Assembly (NCBI RefSeq): GCF_017654505.1
Contig: NC_054535.1
Location: 49,746,848-49,810,847 of the forward strand
DNA: 64,000 nucleotides
Source of the DNA: Polyodon spathula
Taxonomy: Eukaryota > Chordata > Actinopteri > Acipenseriformes > Polyodontidae
Reading direction: 5' to 3'
Shown piece after piece: positions 1 through 12,324 of this stretch. A program made the translations under genes and the position numbers. Under the pieces are notes generated by a model. That model was not told the DNA's origin. It did not search any database and saw only the letters and a program-made list of their open reading frames with translations. The first letter of the stretch is position 1; each line of letters starts with the position of its first letter.

Positions 1-428
1 CTAATGGCCACTGGTGTTCCTTTGCAAAAAGCCTGCCACTGCTGTAAATCCAAAATTATCAGGATCATATGATACATAGAGACATGTTTCTACATATCTC
101 CCCAGATTCTGATACCCTCAATAACTTGTGTAAAAAATGCTGCTACCAACTTATCACAGACTGAAAAGGTGTTTTCTATTTAAAACATAAGTTTGACACA
201 TGTACGTACGTATGTAGGTACTGGTGGGCAGATCCATACAGTATATCCCCATATTTTGAAGTACAGTGATTTTTAAAAACCTGCTTCTTTTGTGCAGAAC
301 ATTTTATATATAATTACACACAATACTATAACATGAAACACAGGTAAATAGCCATATTCCAAAAATTATTCAGTAATGTTAACCTTTTTTTGTATATATA
401 AATTCCACGATGATGCAGTGCTGTACAA

Positions 429-432
<4 letters not shown>
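1..432. other. Unassigned AT-rich sequence
   Basis: No exon, RNA gene or known repeat recognised. Confidence 0.5.

Positions 433-505
<73 letters not shown>
433..505. repeat. (AT)n microsatellite
   Basis: Uninterrupted AT dinucleotide run of about 73 bp. The open frame across it on the minus strand (alternating Ile-Tyr) is an artefact. Confidence 0.97.
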
Positions 506-507
<2 letters not shown>

Positions 508-1237
508 ATGCAATTAACACACCAGTAGATGAACCTACTGTACAGTACAGCAAGACTGCAGTATACATGTATCCATTTCAGATGCTTTCACAGAAAGTTC
601 CGATCAACACAAGTAGAATAAACATGTCTGTGCAATTAACAAGTTCCCAATGGAGTCCTGTTTTTCTACCACTACATGGAAAAACCCATACCTCCACTGG
701 GAAGGCAATTAATACCTGTTTTGTTCTGTGTGTTGACTAACAGCCTATATGTTCACAATCTTTCACCAGTAAAGACCAGAACAAACCACCCTTCTGTATG
801 TCCTCAAAACTCAAACCACGGAACTGGAATACTGAAACAAACAAAAAAAACAAAGTTAACACTGTAGTCTTTGCTACAGAAATCAAATATATAATCTACA
901 GAAACTTAGGATAACTTTCAGCTGCTGTCTTAAAGGAACAGTCATCTAAAAAGAAGTGCCAGTCAATGCCTTAAAATCAATTATCCAGCAAGCTTTATTA
1001 TACTGGTTCCCCTTTTTTTTGTGCCGAGAATCTTTCAGTTCTTCGCTTGTATTTTAAGATGTGCAAATTTACTACAGATAAACTGTTGCATCCCAATTAA
1101 TCTAAAACCTACAATGAATTATCCATTAAAGTTATATTTGATTGAAGGATAAATACCATGCAGCAGTAGTCCTGGGAAATCTGACTTTAAAAGAAAAATA
1201 TTACAACATGACAAGTATGCATACTCTAAACACTTCC

Positions 1238-1239
<2 letters not shown>
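506..1239. other. Unassigned sequence
   Basis: Only short chance open frames (for example 676-867). Nothing recognisable on either strand. Confidence 0.5.

Positions 1240-1306
<67 letters not shown>
1240..1306. repeat. Poly(A) followed by (CA)n
   Basis: A run of about 27 A, a short GAAA break, then about 19 CA units. A poly(A) next to a simple repeat can mark a retroposon tail, but no retroposon body is recognised upstream. Confidence 0.95.
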
Positions 1307-1308
<2 letters not shown>

Positions 1309-2310
1309 TTGAACAGCGAGGGCTTTGCCCTATAGTAACCCGACTCTGAAACAGAGAGGCAGGCTGTTGCTCCTTGAGAGGCTTTCAGAAGTTCTTTTAT
1401 TCTTTGCTCCGCCCACTGTCTCTCTTTCCACACACAATGTGCCCTACGCTGTGAGCTGAAATGTCACCCGTTACCACGGCCCCCCCACTCCTGAGAGCAC
1501 ACGTGCAGGCAGGCGACAAGAGTTAGGGAGACTGCTTCATTCAGAGTTAGAAAGCAAACACGCTGGACCAATTACACTATTAACCTCACCTCAAGACCCT
1601 GCAAGGAAATTCAGCATTGACATTTTTTCACTGTCCATGAAACAATACATCTACAATAAATATACAGGGCTGGTATAAAGGTCGCGTGCTGTGGCTTTTC
1701 TGAATAAGGAATGTCCTCAGACACAGAGTGTTCATACAGTAGATAAATGACCAGCAAATACTTCCCTGGCTTCTATCCAAATGTTAAAACGCCCACTTGG
1801 TGTATGTGTTTATTATCCCTTCAGTGCAAGGAAGTCTGCAGTAACTTGTGGTTTCATACAGATAACTGTTAAACTTATTTCTCTGCGTTAGCTTTGGCAG
1901 ATTGTATATTAAGCTGCACTTGACTAAAGTCAAGGTTGAGTTTCCCCGTAACATTTGCATATTCTAAACCCAAACTGCCTTGCAATAAAGCACCAAACTC
2001 ATCAGTTTAAAGTGGTGTTAGAAAGTTACATTTAGAAATCACGATGTACTCATTACAATTATTTATATTTAAACAATACAGTATTTTATAACTAACTTTT
2101 ACATTTAATCTGTTAAAATTACGAGAAGAGGAAAGTGGTTATATAGGTTATATAGCATATTTCTTCCTAAATACTGAAAACTAAACTGCATCATATATTT
2201 TTCTACTCCGTTTCTTAATAAATCTAAAAATACAAAAGTGAACAGATGCATTAAAAAATTATTAATGAAAGAAATGGGTGGGGGTTTAGATTTATACATG
2301 TAGGAATAAA
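1307..2310. other. Unassigned sequence
   Basis: No recognisable coding exon or transposon. The open frames at 1119-1433 and 2105-2368 on the minus strand have no family features. Confidence 0.5.
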
Positions 2311-3836
2311 GGCAAGTTATTAAAAGTGCACAGCCATTTAAAGTGGAGAGATCAAAAACACAAGCCAAGTTTCAAGAAACCATTGGGGCAACCTTGCCCG
2401 CACAAAACAAACAGACAACTGTAAAACCAATGGAGGCCAAGGTTGCCCCAACAGTTTCTAAGCTAAGTTAAAAGAAATAATTGGGACAACCTTGGTCAGC
2501 AAAATGGAAAATTATCTATAAGTTAACAGAACCCTGGCGACAGTTAGCATGGTTTTAGGAAAGGGAGGTCATGTCTAACTAACCTGCTTGGTTTTTTTGA
2601 AGATGCAACATAGACAATGGATAATTGCAAAGCACATGACATGGTTTATTTAGATTTCCAGAAAGCTTTTGACAAAACCCCTGCAAAAAAGACTAATTCG
2701 CAAACTGAACGCAGTGGCTAAGAAAACATGGTAACATGTAGAAAACAGAAAGTACTGATTAGAGGAGAAACTTCAAAATAGAGCGAGGCAACCAGTGCAG
2801 TACCATAAGGATCAGTATTAGGTCATCTGATCTTCCTAATCTACATTAATGACTTAGATTCTGGTATAGTCAGCAAACTTGTTAAACAACACAAAAATAG
2901 TAGGAGTGTCAAACACCGTTGCAGCAGCAAAGGTCATTCAAAATTATCTAGACTGCATTAAGAACTGGGCAGACACATAGCAGATGACATTCAATACAGA
3001 AAAGTGGAAGGTACTGCACACAGGCAATAAAAATGTCCATTATAAATACCATATGGGAGATATTAAAATTGAAGAAGGAATCTATGAAAAAGATCTAGGA
3101 GTTTATGTTGACTCAGAAATGCCTTCATCTGGGCAATGTGGGGAAGCTATAAAAAAAAATAAGGTGAAAAGTATTCAATTTAAATCAAGGGAAGTAATGT
3201 TAAAACTTTACAATGCATTAGTAAGAATATTGTGTTCAGTTCTAGTCACCTCGCTACAAAAAGGATATGGTTGCTCTAGAAAGAGTTAAAAGAAGAGCGA
3301 CCAGAACTATTCCTGGTTTAAAAGGCATGTCATATGCAGATTGAATCTGTTCAGTCTTGAACAAAGGAGACTACGCGGCTATCTGATTCAAGCTTTCAAA
3401 ATTCTAAAAAGGTATTGACAATGTCCAACCAGGGGACTTTTTTGACCTGAAAAAAGAAACAAGGACCAGGGGTCACAAATGGTGATTAGATAAAAGGGGC
3501 ATTCAGAACAGAAAACAGGAAACACTTTTTTACACAGAGAATTATTGAAGTCTGGAACCAACTCCCCAGTAATGTTAGTGAAGCTGACACCCTTTCTTAT
3601 GTTCTTAACTATAAAAGCGGTGCGGGTCAAGGTCGTCCCAATTGTTTCTTCTAAATTAGCTTGTGTTTTTTATACAAGTTAGAAGAAATAACTGGGGCAA
3701 CCTTGGCTCTCATCGGTTTTACAGTTGTGCCTATTTGCTTTGTGCTGGGCAGGGTTGCCCCAACGGTTTCTTGAAACTTGGTTTGTTTTTTCGATATCTC
3801 CACTTTAAATGACTGGACACTTTTGATAACTTTGTA
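2311..3836. mobile_element. Fold-back (long-TIR) element split by a LINE
   Basis: Arms of roughly 190-230 bp at 2311-2500 and about 3610-3836 are inverted copies. Matching blocks include CATTTAAAGTGGAGA, CAAGTTTCAAGAAACC and GGGGCAACC; the last recurs several times in each arm. The arms carry no coding capacity, so this is probably a non-autonomous DNA element (MITE or fold-back). The stretch between them is LINE sequence, so the LINE inserted into an older fold-back element. Confidence 0.65.
2530..3608 (+). pseudogene. Degenerate CR1/L2-type LINE reverse transcriptase fragment
   Basis: Translated pieces match the better copy at 30.0-31.1 kb: DFQKAFDK near 2650, then the AGNKNVHYKYHMGD-like and EKDLGV-VDSEM blocks at 2984-3170 and the LFSLEQRRLR block near 3350. 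Order and spacing agree with the C-terminal half of the second LINE frame (late RT palm and thumb). Stops and frameshifts break it throughout. The copy ends near the TTCTTATGTTCTTAA tail at 3595-3609. Confidence 0.8.
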
Positions 3837-4980
3837 TTTTTTCACATTTGCACTGCATGTTTGTTTCAGATATCGCTAATAACACACACATTACCAGAAC
3901 AGCAAAATTATAGTTCAACCTATATTGAGGCAATGTATTGATAAATAGCAGCCTAGTCTGTTGAAAGGGTTAAGATGTGAATCTGTGTCACGTAGCGGTT
4001 ATGTAGTTGGAGTGAAAGTATAACTAGTTAGGGCTCAGATCCTGCCAAGACATACTTCCAATGCAGCTTGCAATGCAGACACCCTAGCTTTCATGCCACA
4101 AAGTTTGTCCTTTCATTTCACAACATTTGCAAGTAGTATAGCAGTAAAGTTACAGTTTTACTGTAACGAGACAAACAAGATTTTGTAAATAATGATTATG
4201 TATTATCCCGATTGTACTGAAAGCTTTCATCTGATTTTCCAAACTATCATAATAAGCTTGATCCGTTCATTTTGTATATTGTAACGTTTTCATGTTTAGG
4301 AAGTAGTACTCAGGAAGACAGTGTTGAATTCAAAATGTTTGTTTTACTTGAAACTACAGACAAGTCCTGTCAGGGGCCTAAATTCACGGCACCAAAATAA
4401 TAACCCTACGTTTCAGTCTTGTCACTTTCACTGCATATTCTCTCTGAACACAGCTCACACGCTCGCTCAGTCGCACATATGGTTTCACATTCAAAGTTCA
4501 GCGCTGGACTGTCTCCAATCCTCAGGCTCATCCACAACCTCCCGTCGTTTCCCGCCACTGTCCAGATCATTAACCAGCCACATCCATGTTTTGCAACCCC
4601 CAAAAACAGCAACACACATTCTCCCCACTCATTCACTCACTCCCCCTTCCCATGCTAAGTGGTGGTGCGCGACCCGTTCCCCTTACAATGCATATAACAT
4701 AAAAGACAGACAAGACAAACTGAACAGACAACAAGTCCTGCAACAAAGCAACTGGCTGGGTCTGGTGTGTTTTAAGAGAAAATCAGGCCAGTTACACAAA
4801 ATACCTTTCTGAGAAATTGCAAAGGCTTTCCAGAGGTCTAAAGTACAAAAGTTAACTTGACTTATCAGCAATTCGTTGTATTTACACAGTCTCATTAATC
4901 TCATACTAGGATAAAAGGCATGTACATAAATAGTTTAAAATGCTGGCAGGAATTTTCTTATACATACATATCTGGTGGTG
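3837..4980. other. Unassigned sequence
   Basis: Open frames on both strands at 4321-4904 overlap each other and show no recognisable domain; the Ser/His-rich composition suggests chance. No exon or repeat assigned. Confidence 0.45.
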
Positions 4981-5004
4981 GGGCTAGGATATATATATAT
5001 ATTT

Positions 5005-5240
5005 TTAATTATTATTATTATTAATTTCTTAGCAGACGCCCTTATCCAGGGCGACTTACAATTGTTACAAGATATCGCATTCTTTTTTTTACTTACATTT
5101 ACCCATTTATACAGCTGGGTTTTTACAGGAGCAATCTAGGTAAAGTACTTTGCTCAAGGGTACAGCAGCAGTGTCCCCCACCTGGGACTGAACCCACGAC
5201 CCTCCGGTCAAGAGTCCAGAGCCCTGACCACTATTCCACA
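5005..5240 (-). mobile_element. tRNA-derived SINE with LINE-like tail
   Basis: On the minus strand the head near 5240 has an A-box-like stretch (AATAGTGGTCAGGGCTCTGG) and, about 35 bp later, a B-box-like GGGTTCAGTCCC. The body follows, then a tail with CCCTGGATAAGGGCG and an (AAT)n end at 5010-5030. The head-body-tail order is that of a pol III-transcribed SINE whose 3' end resembles a LINE tail used for retrotransposition. No coding capacity. The family name is not assigned. Confidence 0.7.
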
Positions 5241-5251
5241 TTCATTCATTC

Positions 5252-5253
<2 letters not shown>

Positions 5254-5329
<76 letters not shown>
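5254..5329. repeat. (AT)n microsatellite
   Basis: About 38 AT units, preceded by (ATTC)n and next to the SINE head. Confidence 0.97.
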
Positions 5330-5339
<10 letters not shown>

Positions 5340-6315
5340 TCGAATAATAACAAATATGTAAATGAAATTAATTATTAAAGTATGATTAAAAGACCAGGCC
5401 AACACTGATATGTGATATAATATTCACAAGTAATGAAGTGAAGACTTAAAATGCCAATATCTGCATAATATTAAAGTTTACACCAGACAGCAGTCATTAG
5501 TCAAGTGAGTCGCAAAGCCTATAATAAGTGTACACCTCATTGACAGAGATTACTGCATTAGTGGATTAGTCTGGATTATAGTCAGCTCCATAAACTCATG
5601 CTTCAGTGTTTAAACACTATGTTACAACAAGACACAGAATAGTTACAGTAAGACTGTACAGAGAGGCGTTCCCTTTCAACAAATTTAAATGTCTATTTTA
5701 GCATGGTGTTTTGTCTGTAGTTCATGTTGAGCCAGGTTGTCTTGGCCATAGAGATTAGTGAGTAGAATGGAATAACCACCCAAGACTGCAGAGCACAACT
5801 TCGAAAAACCCAGTGCAGTACCTTGAACATCAAAATAATCCTACAGATAATATTATTATAAAACATTAATCAAATTCCAAATTTGATCAAAGAAAAACGT
5901 AGTTTACAATGTGTATTCAAAGCACTCACTTGTATATTAACCCTTTGCCGTAGGACTGTTCTAATTTCGGTGCCTGAGAACCCAAAAAACTCTGTCTTCT
6001 GTGATGTCACAGCAATAATAAGCAGTGTGGTAATCAAATTAGTCTTTCTGAAGCTTGTTATTGTAGGCCCTAGAAACAAAAAACCCATGTTTCCCTCAGT
6101 GTATTTTTAATGATACACTTCAAGAAAGTCATGTACAGAAAAAGTGGTCGGCAGCTGCGACTTTTGATGCCGAGTTACGCAGGAAGTTCGAGATATGCTA
6201 TGTAAACACAGCACGGCTGTTTTTGAAGGCAATTATCGCCTGAACCTGTAGTTCAATACGTATTTCAATATGTACCATTAAATGTTTTTGTGTTTTAAAA
6301 TATATATATTACACA
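5330..6315. other. Unassigned sequence
   Basis: No known domain in the open frames that overlap on both strands at 5870-6110. No repeat family identified. Confidence 0.45.
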
Positions 6316-7425
6316 CATTGAGTGTACAAAACATTAGGAACACCTTCCTAATATTAAGTTGCACCCCCTTTTGCCCTCAAGAACAGCCTCAATTTGTCGG
6401 GACATGGACTACAAGGTTTCGAAACCATTCCACAGGGATGCTGGCCCATGTTGTCACCAATGCTTCCCATGGGGAACCGTTCCTGGACAATCCCAGCCTT
6501 GTGGCATGGGGCATTATTTTGCTGAAAAAATCCATTAGCAGATGGATACACTGCTGTCACGAAGGGATGCACCTGATTGGCAATGATGTTTAGATATCCT
6601 GTGGCATTCAAATGTTGCTCCACTTTTATCAAGGGGCCCAATGTGTGTCATGAAAACACACCCCACACCATCACACCACCACCACCAGCCTGCAATGTTG
6701 ACACTCGGCATGATGGATGCATGTACTCATGTGGTTTTCTCCATACCCTAGTCCTCCCATCAGTGTGAAACAGCAGGAACCGGAATTCATCAGACCAGGC
6801 AATGTTTTTCCAATCCTCCAGTGTCAGGTGTTTTCGTTCCTTAGCCCACTGCAACCGCAGTTTCTTGTGTTTTGCTGAAAGAAGTGGAACTCTGTTAGGT
6901 CGTCGGCTGTCATACCCCATTTGTGTCAAGATACGACGAGTTGTGCATTCTTTCATGGGTCTTTCGGCACCAATGTTGTACTGGACTGTCAGTTGACTAA
7001 CTGTAGCCCGTCTGTCGCTCTGCACAATTCGTCTCAGCCTCCTTTGGCCTCTTTCATCAATGAACCGTTTTCATTTTGGCTGGATGTCCTTTGGGTGGTG
7101 GACCATCCTTGATACTCACAGGAAACTGTTGAGCGTGAAAAACCCAGCAGCGTTGCAGTTCTTGACACACTCAAACCAGCGCGCCTGGCACCTACTACCA
7201 TACCCCATTCAAAGGCACTTAAATCTTTTGTCTTGACCCTTTACCCTCTGAATCGCACACATACAGAATCCATGCAAAAATCCTTCTTTAACCTGTCTCC
7301 TCTTCATCTACACTGACTGAAGCAGATTTAACAGGTTACATCAATAGGGAACATAGCTTTCACCTGGATTCACCTTGTCAGTCTATTTCATGGAAAGAGC
7401 AGGTGTTTCTGATGTTTTGTACACT

Positions 7426-7430
<5 letters not shown>
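6316..7430 (-). mobile_element. Tc1-like DNA transposon with terminal inverted repeats
   Basis: Both ends carry the same inverted repeat: CATTGAGTGTACAAAACAT at 6316 and, at 7430 read on the minus strand, CACTGAGTGTACAAAACAT; similarity runs about 29 bp. The interior encodes a Tc1-type transposase on the minus strand. At about 1.1 kb it is shorter than complete Tc1-like elements (usually 1.3-1.7 kb), in line with the shortened C-terminus. TA-rich simple repeats flank both ends, as expected for a TA-targeting family. Confidence 0.85.
6354..7025 (-). pseudogene. Degenerate Tc1-like transposase
   Basis: Two adjoining minus-strand frames give the transposase body. The first carries the N-terminal HTH remnant, the block LRLQWAKERKHLTLEDWKNI, the first catalytic Asp in WSDEFRF, and GGGGVMVWGVFS. 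The second carries FFQQNNAPCHKA, where the family has QQDNAP, so the second catalytic Asp is changed to Asn. A frame break separates the halves near 6645. The C-terminal SPDLNPIE segment with the catalytic Glu cannot be found. The protein is therefore inactive in at least two ways. Confidence 0.85.
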
Positions 7431-7480
<50 letters not shown>

Positions 7481-7486
7481 CATGTA

Positions 7487-7548
<62 letters not shown>

Positions 7549-7585
7549 ATATATAATATATATATATATATATATAATATATATC
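7427..7585. repeat. (TG)n(TA)n compound microsatellite
   Basis: (TG)n runs straight into (TA)n with small breaks, immediately beside the right end of the Tc1-like element. Ile/Tyr and Thr/His open frames across it are artefacts. Confidence 0.96.
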
Positions 7586-8232
7586 AAAAGGAAAAAAAAA
7601 GATATCTACGAACTTGATCTTGACGGACACAAACTGAGACTGCCATGTTTGAACAAACACGAACAGTGACTGCACGTTATTGTGACTGCAATAACTTGCA
7701 TTTTACATAAAAAATTGGTTTGTATTTACTTTGTATTACATGTATTGCTTTATCATCATACAGTTATTTTTTTCTAGCGACAGTGTTTTTTTCTTCTGCT
7801 GCATATATTTTTTTTTTTTATTTTTTACTTGCCTTGGTCGCAACATGTAGGTCGCAACATGTTTTTACTATTTGTGGTTGTATTGAACTTTTTTTTTATT
7901 CTTTTATGTGGTTATTATTGAACTTAATAATAATAATAATTATAATAATAATAATCAACTGCATTTTCATTTGTATGTATTTGTATATTTTCAGTGTAAA
8001 AGGTCTTGCATAAGACTTGACAAAGTACTTATGATATTTTACTTAGTCAGACCAACTTCCATAAGACGGCGGTGTTTGGGGCATTTTTACATACAGACTA
8101 TGGTTCCACAAACCCTTGTAGCTTGTCAAAGGTAATAAAAATTAGAAAACTGTTTTTATTTGAAATCCTCAAAATTTTGCAGCTGTATTATCCATATAAT
8201 TTTGATCTATCTAACTTGGAAAGTAGTTGATA

Positions 8233-8290
<58 letters not shown>

Positions 8291-9962
8291 ATTTTTCGTT
8301 TTTTTATGGGGGGCGTGGCTAACATATTAATTTTTTTATATTCCACTATTTAACAAATATATATCATTGGAAAAAGCTACTTCAGACCTTTCTATTAATA
8401 TATTGGGTTTTAAATTCTGATTTAAGGTTACCCAACAACAAGCAATAAAACACAACATGTTCATGTGCATATCCTAATATAGGAATTCTGATTAGGCAGC
8501 AAGGGGTTAAGCTCTTGACCTTTCCTGATCTCAAAGAGCAACATTCCAGGGATGGTCCCTTACTTTGGACATGTTAGCAAATATACGTTTACACTGTTGC
8601 ACAATTCCCTTTTGAGCATTTCATTAGGTCAGGCTCAAGATGATACAGCACACTGAAGCTCAACCTCAGCAGTTTGAAGGAAAAGATTTCTATGATTATG
8701 AGGCTTCGCCACTTGTTGCTAAAATGTAATCTGACACACAGACAAAAAGATATCATACTGCATACAAGTGGTTAATGCATTACATTTGTTGGAACTGTAC
8801 TCAAGGAAATTTGCTGTTGGGATTCTTATTTTTATTATGCAGTCAGTCTTATTCAAAAGACATTTAATAAATGAAACTATGAATTAGTCATGCATAACTT
8901 AAATCGCACTGGAACATTCTTAAAATAATAAGAGTTCCACTCTTTTAAATTCTGGTTTTAAGAACAAGAGTTTATTTTTGTATGGGGTGTTATGACATAA
9001 CTCATGCTAAAGAGAGGAAGTACTGTATAAACAAAAACAAACAAAGCTGCCCTTGGACAGATGATTCACACATGCTGTAATATGCTAATGCCCTTCATAT
9101 TGTCTTTATTGTAACCTTGAGTGGGGTTCATGGGGCAGGAGCTTGGGCGCCTCCTTCGTTCTGTCTACCTTTAGAGAAGTAACGATTGCTTCCCAGCCTT
9201 GGAGGCCGATCGGTTCGTTCACACCCCGCCTTCCTGCTAAGACTAAAATGTGCGCCTTTTCCGCAATAACTGGCAACAGCCTTTGTAATCAGTTATTAAC
9301 TTTGCTAGTTATCATAAATATCAACCTCAGTCGGGACGCCTACATCTCGGGTAAATATCATATCATTTTGAGAGCATTCTTGCAAAGCGTTAAAATAAGC
9401 ATATTTGCTTTTGTCTTGCAGTTGATTCTCTGATTTTCCTCTGTAAAAAAAAAAAGGCACGGCACATTCGTGTAGAGCTCACTCGGGTGCCAGAGAATCT
9501 ACTAGCCACGTAGATCGGCCTAGAATAAGCTCTGAGTCTGCCTGAACGTAACCTGCAGGGCTAGCGTCAGTTGCCAGAATTTGCTGGGCACTTACGTACT
9601 CGTAGAGTTTTTTATTTCCACATGTTGCAATGGTGCAGTGTTTGGCTGCCAATTTTCTCTTCTCGCAAACCTGAAACTGTGGCAGATAAGGCAATTATTA
9701 TTATTGGTAGTAGTGCTTTTTGTAGCACTCATGAGTGTACTATTAACAGATGCAACATCACTGCAGGATTCCAGTGGAAATACTAGCGACAACCATCTGA
9801 TATCACCAATTATATTCAACAAATATCGGTCCATCTACCGAGTTAAAATCAAACACAAGAGGTAATAAACCTAAAGCGCACTCTGGGATAATTTACTGGA
9901 TATGGTCTGATCCAAGGATTTCAGAGCAAAGCAAATGCATCTGTCGGCAAGAATAGTTTTCT
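7586..9962. other. Unassigned AT-rich sequence with small simple repeats
   Basis: Contains (AAT)n near 7926-7955, (AT)n at 8237-8286 and poly-T stretches. The 9143-9433 and 9571-9865 frames show no recognisable domain. No exon supported. Confidence 0.45.
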
Positions 9963-9965
9963 CTA

Positions 9966-10026
<61 letters not shown>
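9966..10026. repeat. (ATT)n(AGT)n compound trinucleotide array
   Basis: About 11 ATT units pass into about 10 AGT units, a gradual unit change typical of microsatellite evolution. Confidence 0.95.
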
Positions 10027-10620
10027 CGTAGTAGTACTAGTAATATTTGAAGTGTTCAAATTTAAATAGGGTATTTTCTTTCTATTCCACCCCCCACCCC
10101 CAAAGGCCCACGTTATAGAGAGGGAGCACTATATAAAAATCAGAGTATGATTCAAAATCAGAGGCAGAGCCAGAATAAATGTCTTGTACTGTACATGTTT
10201 CAATGCAATAGATACTTGTGTTGGAATATTGGTTCAAACTTGTATAATGCAACAAAAATAATAAATTAAACATATGTTGCACGGCAAAAATTCTCAGTCA
10301 AAACGGCAAGTTTTTCGGTATCTAAACAGCTTAGAGGGAACGCTGATCTCACCTCTATGAGCCAAGGGAAAACCCTGTACTCCTTCCTCAGTCACAAAGC
10401 ACTTCTCATATTCTCCACACAGCCCTTGCTCCTGTCCTATTAACTTACAGTAAAGAACGATGTTCATAAAATCACCCCCACCAATGTGTCTATCTTTTTA
10501 CAAATAAGAATACAATCAAGGCAGTGTGAAGCAATTGATTTATTGGTCATTGTCAAATTAGTATATTACTCAGTATTCCACCTTTTGGGTTTACCCCTAT
10601 CCCATTAGGGTGTTAGATGC
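10027..10620. other. Unassigned sequence
   Basis: Nothing recognisable before the LTR that starts near 10621. Confidence 0.45.
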
Positions 10621-11185
10621 TGCGACAGAGGAAGAATGAATACTCGACCTCTGAGAGTGCTGTGTAAAGGGAACAGAGTGCTCCGGACTGGATGGTCTGA
10701 CAATTCATTCCAAGGGAAAGGTGGAAGACAGCCATCTAGAAAGGGGGAGGAGCTACGGTACACCAAGTCAACGCCCCAGAAGGGAAGCGACATGGCAACC
10801 TCAGACTGGAGGAGAAACGGTTGCACTCGCTAACCAAGGGGGCGTGACTGAAGGTACAAAAGGGGACGTGGCTAGGTGATCTGTGCCTTTGTTATGGTTA
10901 AGAGTGAACTGCTAAATAAATTGTATTTCACCACTTGCATGTTAGCACTCACTCTGGACTTGTGATCGTGTGTGTGTCATACTAAACTTATTCTTTCGGG
11001 ACTGTAACCCTTTGTTTTTGGAACAGTGCAATACACATTGCTGTATTGCCTGGGATTATTCTTTGCAGTTGCCAGACCGGGATTATAAAAATAAATGTTC
11101 TGTTTGGATAGTGAACTTTGTTGTCTTCTTCTGTTTCATAGTCACATCACCTCTACACCTGCGCACTGCAAACCACTTTGCCACA
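10621..11185 (+). mobile_element. Probable solo LTR, same family as the 28.9-kb LTR
   Basis: The right half shares collinear blocks with the LTR at 28892-29735: CTAACCAAGGGG-like, CACTC-CGGACT-GTGATCGTGTGTGT, GCAATACACAT, and the end ACTTTGCCACA. It starts TGCGACAG where the other starts TGTGACAG. It has AATAAA at 10915-10920. No target duplication is evident (GATGC before, GGAGT after), so the ends have decayed or are misplaced. No internal retroelement genes flank it. Confidence 0.65.
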
Positions 11186-12303
11186 GGAGTGTATAGAACT
11201 GTTCTAAAGGTTCTACAACCTACAGGGAAATCCATTGGTAATGATGCTTTAAAAAAAAAAAAGCCTAGGCATAACAAGCACAATTAAAACAAGCACCTTA
11301 ATAACAAAGTAAACCAAGAACAGCACAGCTTCTAGCAGACAGTTTGGTAAAAACAGGCTGCAGAATGAAAAATATACAAAAACCTCTGAAGCCGTGGATC
11401 GGCACGGTTTTAAAATAGCAATGGCAGATGGCAGCAAATGGGTGGTGTATGTCCACCAATGAAAGCAAGACCTTTTACACCGAAAACTAAAACTGACCCA
11501 TCAGAGTGGGTGGAAGTCATTTCAGTCGGAACGGTATCCTGGTATTTTTTAAAAACTGTTCTCAAAAGCGTCAGCCACTTTAAAATCTAATTTTTCAAAA
11601 GTCCCAAATCACAATATACACAAACAGTGGCTACGGTTCCATGAAACTCCCTCACAAAGGTTCAATATTTGTTATCAAAAGCAACAGAACAAGAAATACA
11701 AGGTTTTAAATACTAGAATGCAAGAGGTCTCTTGTTTTGCTACTGCCACGTTTTAAACCATAGTGGTGAGAAGAAGGAGAGCTCTGCTGTACTGTGAGAA
11801 TTCCTCACATTCTTTACATGGACAGGAACAGTGCTCTGCCCCTCTGCTGGAAAACAAACCTCTGAAAAAGCACGTCTTAATATTGCTGGACTGGCCTGGG
11901 CCTTCATTGTTCATTTGAAACGGCACGTCACGGCTACACTGAAGCTGCTTTGTCAAAGCATTTACTGCACAGGTTACATTAAAAAAAAAGTTTGAAAAAC
12001 TTCTAAATGAAAGATATACAAATTCCCACATTTTCTAACTTTACAGTTTGGGGTTATGTATCTTGTAGGTGTGCAAGTTGGATGCAGCTACAATGTAGTA
12101 CCCGTGTACTGTTTTATACTGTACCAATGCTAAGCTATTAAATGTACAGTGCTTAGAATGCTTTTACATATATATTTAGGCCAGACTGAAAACAAGACCA
12201 TCTCTATAGGTGTAAAGAATAATTTGAAGTTTATTTAACACCCAACTGCAGCAAGCAGGTGTCAGCTGCAGGACTAGAGCAGCACTCCTACTGTGGCATG
12301 GCT

Positions 12304-12324
12304 GATTGGAGTGAGTATATAAAA
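12304..12324 (+). promoter_or_regulatory. CCAAT/TATA-like pair
   Basis: GATTGG (inverted CCAAT) at 12304-12309 is followed by TATATAAAA at 12316-12324. The spacing is tighter than usual (CCAAT boxes normally sit near -80). No exon is visible downstream. It may be chance or a buried element promoter. Confidence 0.2.
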
